Positions 5,623 to 7,224 of a stretch of 7,224 nucleotides of DNA are shown here, piece by piece. The position numbers were made by a program, and so were the translations under genes. This stretch comes from Clostridia bacterium (GTDB lineage: Bacteria > Bacillota_A > Clostridia > Oscillospirales > CAG-272), in contig JAFVXK010000023.1 of NCBI GenBank assembly GCA_017501175.1, positions 1 through 7,224 of the forward strand. The letters are read 5' to 3'. Numbering within the stretch: position 1 is the first letter of the stretch; each line of letters starts with the position of its first letter. A model generated the notes under the pieces. The model saw only the letters and a program-made list of their open reading frames with translations. It did no database searches and was not told the origin of the DNA.

Positions 5623-6474
5623 TTAGCAGAAATCCAAAATGTAAAAATATTCATCGGATTTTCCGGCGTCCGTGCGTTGCATATTTTTCTCGTCGAGGTC
5701 GTCGGTTTTGCTGCCGTCAGAGGGAATGTTCGTCCAAGGCTCTATGCATGCAAATCTTGCCTTGTCGTCGTTGTACTTCCATACGCAGAGGTTTTTAAAA
5801 TTGTCGCTCCACGTCATATTAAAGACCTTTTCGCCCGAGGAAAGAAAATCAATAGAGCTTTTCGTTTTTCCGAGTATAATAGTGCCTTTAGTGTAAATTT
5901 CGTCGGTAATATACAGTTTTCCGTCAGGGATAGGTCTGTCAAATCCCGTTTGATTTATAAAAGGAGCGGCAAGGCGATATTGCGTAGCGGTGAAGCTTTC
6001 GCCAAAGTCAAGGCAGAAGGTTTCCTTCGGACTGTCACCGTGAAGCGCAAACGCCGGGTGAAGTCCGAGCATATACGGCATAACCTCGTCCGAGGTATTC
6101 TTGACCGTGTATTTGCTGATAAGCTTTTTGCCGTCTATGGTATATTTTGCGGTGAACTCAAACTTGAATGGGTAAGCTGATAGGGTTTTCTCGTTCTCCA
6201 CAGCGACCAATGTGAGCTCGGTGTCACTCACGGACACGGCCTTGAAATCCAAGTCCGAAATGAAGCCGTGCTTTTCCATAAAATATTCCTTGCCGCGATA
6301 GGTGTAGGGCGAGGTTATCGAGCCGCATATCGGGAAGAGAAGCGGCGAGTGCTTTTGCCAGAATTCCTTGCCGTCCCACATATATTCCTTGCCGCAGCAA
6401 TTTACCGACTGAATTTCAGCACCGAGCGAAGAAACGGCAACCGAGAGGAAGTCGTTTTTTAAGTTGTATATCAT
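5623..6474 (-). CDS. Aldose 1-epimerase (galactose mutarotase) family protein, LacX/YeaD-like
   Basis: A 283-residue cytoplasmic beta-sandwich sugar mutarotase that interconverts alpha and beta anomers of aldoses, or a related sugar-binding protein. Family landmarks in order are SSLGAEIQSV (15-24), the SPLLFPICGSI strand (43-53), EKHGF with H69 (67-71), the MLGLHPAF motif with H139 (135-142), and CIEPWTNIPS with E245 (243-252). H139 and E245 correspond to the catalytic acid and base of the family. I chose ATG at 6472-6474 because GGAG (6481-6484) lies 6 nt upstream; that site overlaps an in-frame ATG at 6484-6486, which itself has no ribosome binding site. The gene follows thrS after a hairpin-filled gap. 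The true sugar is unknown, since LacX-type proteins are often not galactose-specific. Confidence 0.9.
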   Translation of the reverse strand: MIYNLKNDFLSVAVSSLGAEIQSVNCCGKEYMWDGKEFWQKHSPLLFPICGSITSPYTYRGKEYFMEKHGFISDLDFKAVSVSDTELTLVAVENEKTLSAYPFKFEFTAKYTIDGKKLISKYTVKNTSDEVMPYMLGLHPAFALHGDSPKETFCLDFGESFTATQYRLAAPFINQTGFDRPIPDGKLYITDEIYTKGTIILGKTKSSIDFLSSGEKVFNMTWSDNFKNLCVWKYNDDKARFACIEPWTNIPSDGSKTDDLDEKNMQRTDAGKSDEYFYILDFC

Positions 6475-6480
6475 ACTTAT

Positions 6481-6484
6481 CTCC
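6481..6484 (-). promoter_or_regulatory. Ribosome binding site deciding the epimerase start
   Basis: GGAG is 6 nt before the ATG at 6474 and 7 nt after the base of the intercistronic hairpin. It overlaps an alternative in-frame ATG at 6484-6486, so a longer four-residue N-terminus is unlikely. Confidence 0.75.
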
Positions 6485-6491
6485 ATTTTAG

Positions 6492-6519
6492 TAATTCCCC
6501 AAGTTTCCTCGGGGAATTA
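6492..6519 (-). other. Intercistronic hairpin between thrS and the epimerase gene
   Basis: On the minus strand TAATTCCCCGAG, loop GAAA, CTTGGGGAATTA forms a 12-bp stem with one G-T wobble, capped by a GNRA-type tetraloop. It starts 3 nt after the thrS stop and ends 7 nt before the epimerase GGAG site, so it fills the gap. The downstream bases are CTAAAATGG without a U-tract, so it is not a standard intrinsic terminator in this direction. Likely roles are protection of the thrS message from 3' exonucleases, partial termination, or tuning of epimerase translation. Confidence 0.65.
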
Positions 6520-6522
6520 AAA

Positions 6523-7224
6523 TCAGTGTTTCTTTGAAGCTATCTCGGAAAGAAGCTTTGCTACGAATTCGTCAACCGAGAATTTACCGCCCTCGCCCTC
6601 AACACGCGCTCTGACGGTGACCGAGCCGGAATTCTTCTCGTCCTCGCCAACGACAACCATATAAGGCACTTTGGTAACCTGCGCCTCGCGGATACGGTAA
6701 CCGAGCTTCTCGTTTCTGTCATCAAGCTCGGCTCTTATGCCGACAGCCTCAAGCTTCTTTGTAACCTCGGCTGCATAGTCTGCGAAATCAGCAACGACGG
6801 GTATAACAACAACCTGCGTGGGAGCAAGCCAGAGGGGAAGAGCACCCGCGTACTTCTCAAGAATGAGCGCGAGAGTTCTCTCGTAGCAGCCGAGCGAGGT
6901 TCTGTGAATGATGTAGGGGGTCTTCATCGTGTTATCTCTGTCAACGTACTCCATACCGAACTTCTTCGCAAGAAGCATATCGACCTGAATTGTAACGATG
7001 GTGTCTTCCTTACCGAAGACGTTCTTGCACTGAATGTCAAGCTTCGGGCCGTAGAACGCCGCCTCGTCAATACCGATAGCATAGTTGCCCTTGCCAAGAT
7101 AGGTGTCAAGAAGCTCGCCCATTATAGACTGCGCCTCGTCCCACTGCTCAGGAGTGCCCTCGTACTTGTCGGTTCTCTTGGGATCCCACTGCGAGAAGCG
7201 GAAGGAGCAGTCCTCCCAAAGACC
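6523..7224 (-). CDS. thrS: Threonyl-tRNA synthetase, C-terminal part (5' end beyond window)
   Basis: The last 233 residues of a class II threonyl-tRNA synthetase, which charges tRNA-Thr in the cytoplasm. The visible part begins inside the catalytic core (LWEDCSFRFSQWDP), continues through AFYGPKLDIQ (class II motif 2 to 3 region), TPYIIHRTSLGCYERTLALI with the motif 3 arginine and the histidine that is the third zinc ligand in the family, then LWLAPTQVVVIPV and the anticodon-binding domain with DDRNEKLGYRIREAQ and VPYMVVVGEDE. The open frame runs unbroken to position 7224, so the gene continues past the right edge; an ATG at 7122 is internal. The usual QCGT-Q-LDF segment of the E. coli type is replaced by TIVTIQVDM. 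Upstream regulation, often a T-box in Firmicutes, is not visible here. Confidence 0.95.
   Translation of the reverse strand, partial: GLWEDCSFRFSQWDPKRTDKYEGTPEQWDEAQSIMGELLDTYLGKGNYAIGIDEAAFYGPKLDIQCKNVFGKEDTIVTIQVDMLLAKKFGMEYVDRDNTMKTPYIIHRTSLGCYERTLALILEKYAGALPLWLAPTQVVVIPVVADFADYAAEVTKKLEAVGIRAELDDRNEKLGYRIREAQVTKVPYMVVVGEDEKNSGSVTVRARVEGEGGKFSVDEFVAKLLSEIASKKH

Noticed and set aside
5551..6180. Open frame of 209 codons on the plus strand
   Set aside because: It is antisense to the epimerase gene, which shows the GLHPAF and EPW motifs. The antisense translation is low-complexity and basic, with no family resemblance.
6492..6519. The intercistronic hairpin as an intrinsic terminator of thrS
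   Set aside because: No U-tract follows the stem in the direction of transcription, and the downstream ribosome binding site is only 7 nt away.

Overview
The window is a stretch of bacterial chromosome with moderate GC, and every gene lies on the minus strand. The content suggests an anaerobic Firmicute of the class Clostridia, probably a gut-type lineage. The signs are strong AGGAGG-type ribosome binding sites, a sigma-A TTGACA-N17-TATAAT promoter, a Clostridia-type ThrS C-terminal half, a LacX-type aldose epimerase, a heterodimeric BmrCD-like ABC exporter, and a small four-cysteine protein resembling DUF6472. TGA is used as an ordinary stop. The taxonomic call is inference from protein style, not from a marker search.

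In transcription order, from high to low coordinates: the C-terminal part of thrS (cut by the right edge); a compact hairpin filling the short gap after it; an aldose 1-epimerase-like gene; a short AT-rich gap; two ABC exporter half-transporter genes separated by one nucleotide; a strong intrinsic terminator; an Mrr-type restriction endonuclease gene; a 67-codon four-cysteine gene; a second intrinsic terminator; an AT-rich gene-free stretch; and a textbook promoter, a 5' UTR hairpin and rplM, which runs off the left edge.

There are three probable transcription units. The first is thrS, epimerase and the exporter pair, ending at the terminator near 2031-2072. The second is the Mrr-like gene and the small cysteine protein, ending at 678-708. 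The third starts at the promoter near 470-498 and carries rplM (and presumably rpsI beyond the edge). The exporter subunits fit together mechanistically: the first carries the degenerate Walker B and switch residues, and the second carries the altered signature motif and an intact catalytic glutamate and histidine, as in TM287/288 and BmrCD.

I found no convincing undescribed multi-gene system. The accessory-looking part is the solitary Mrr-like nuclease with an apparently duplicated N-terminal winged-helix module, followed by the small cysteine protein. Several regulatory structures also deserve a look: the rplM leader hairpin, the thrS/epimerase intercistronic hairpin, an inverted repeat in front of the nuclease, and an exact 10-bp tandem repeat in front of the small gene.
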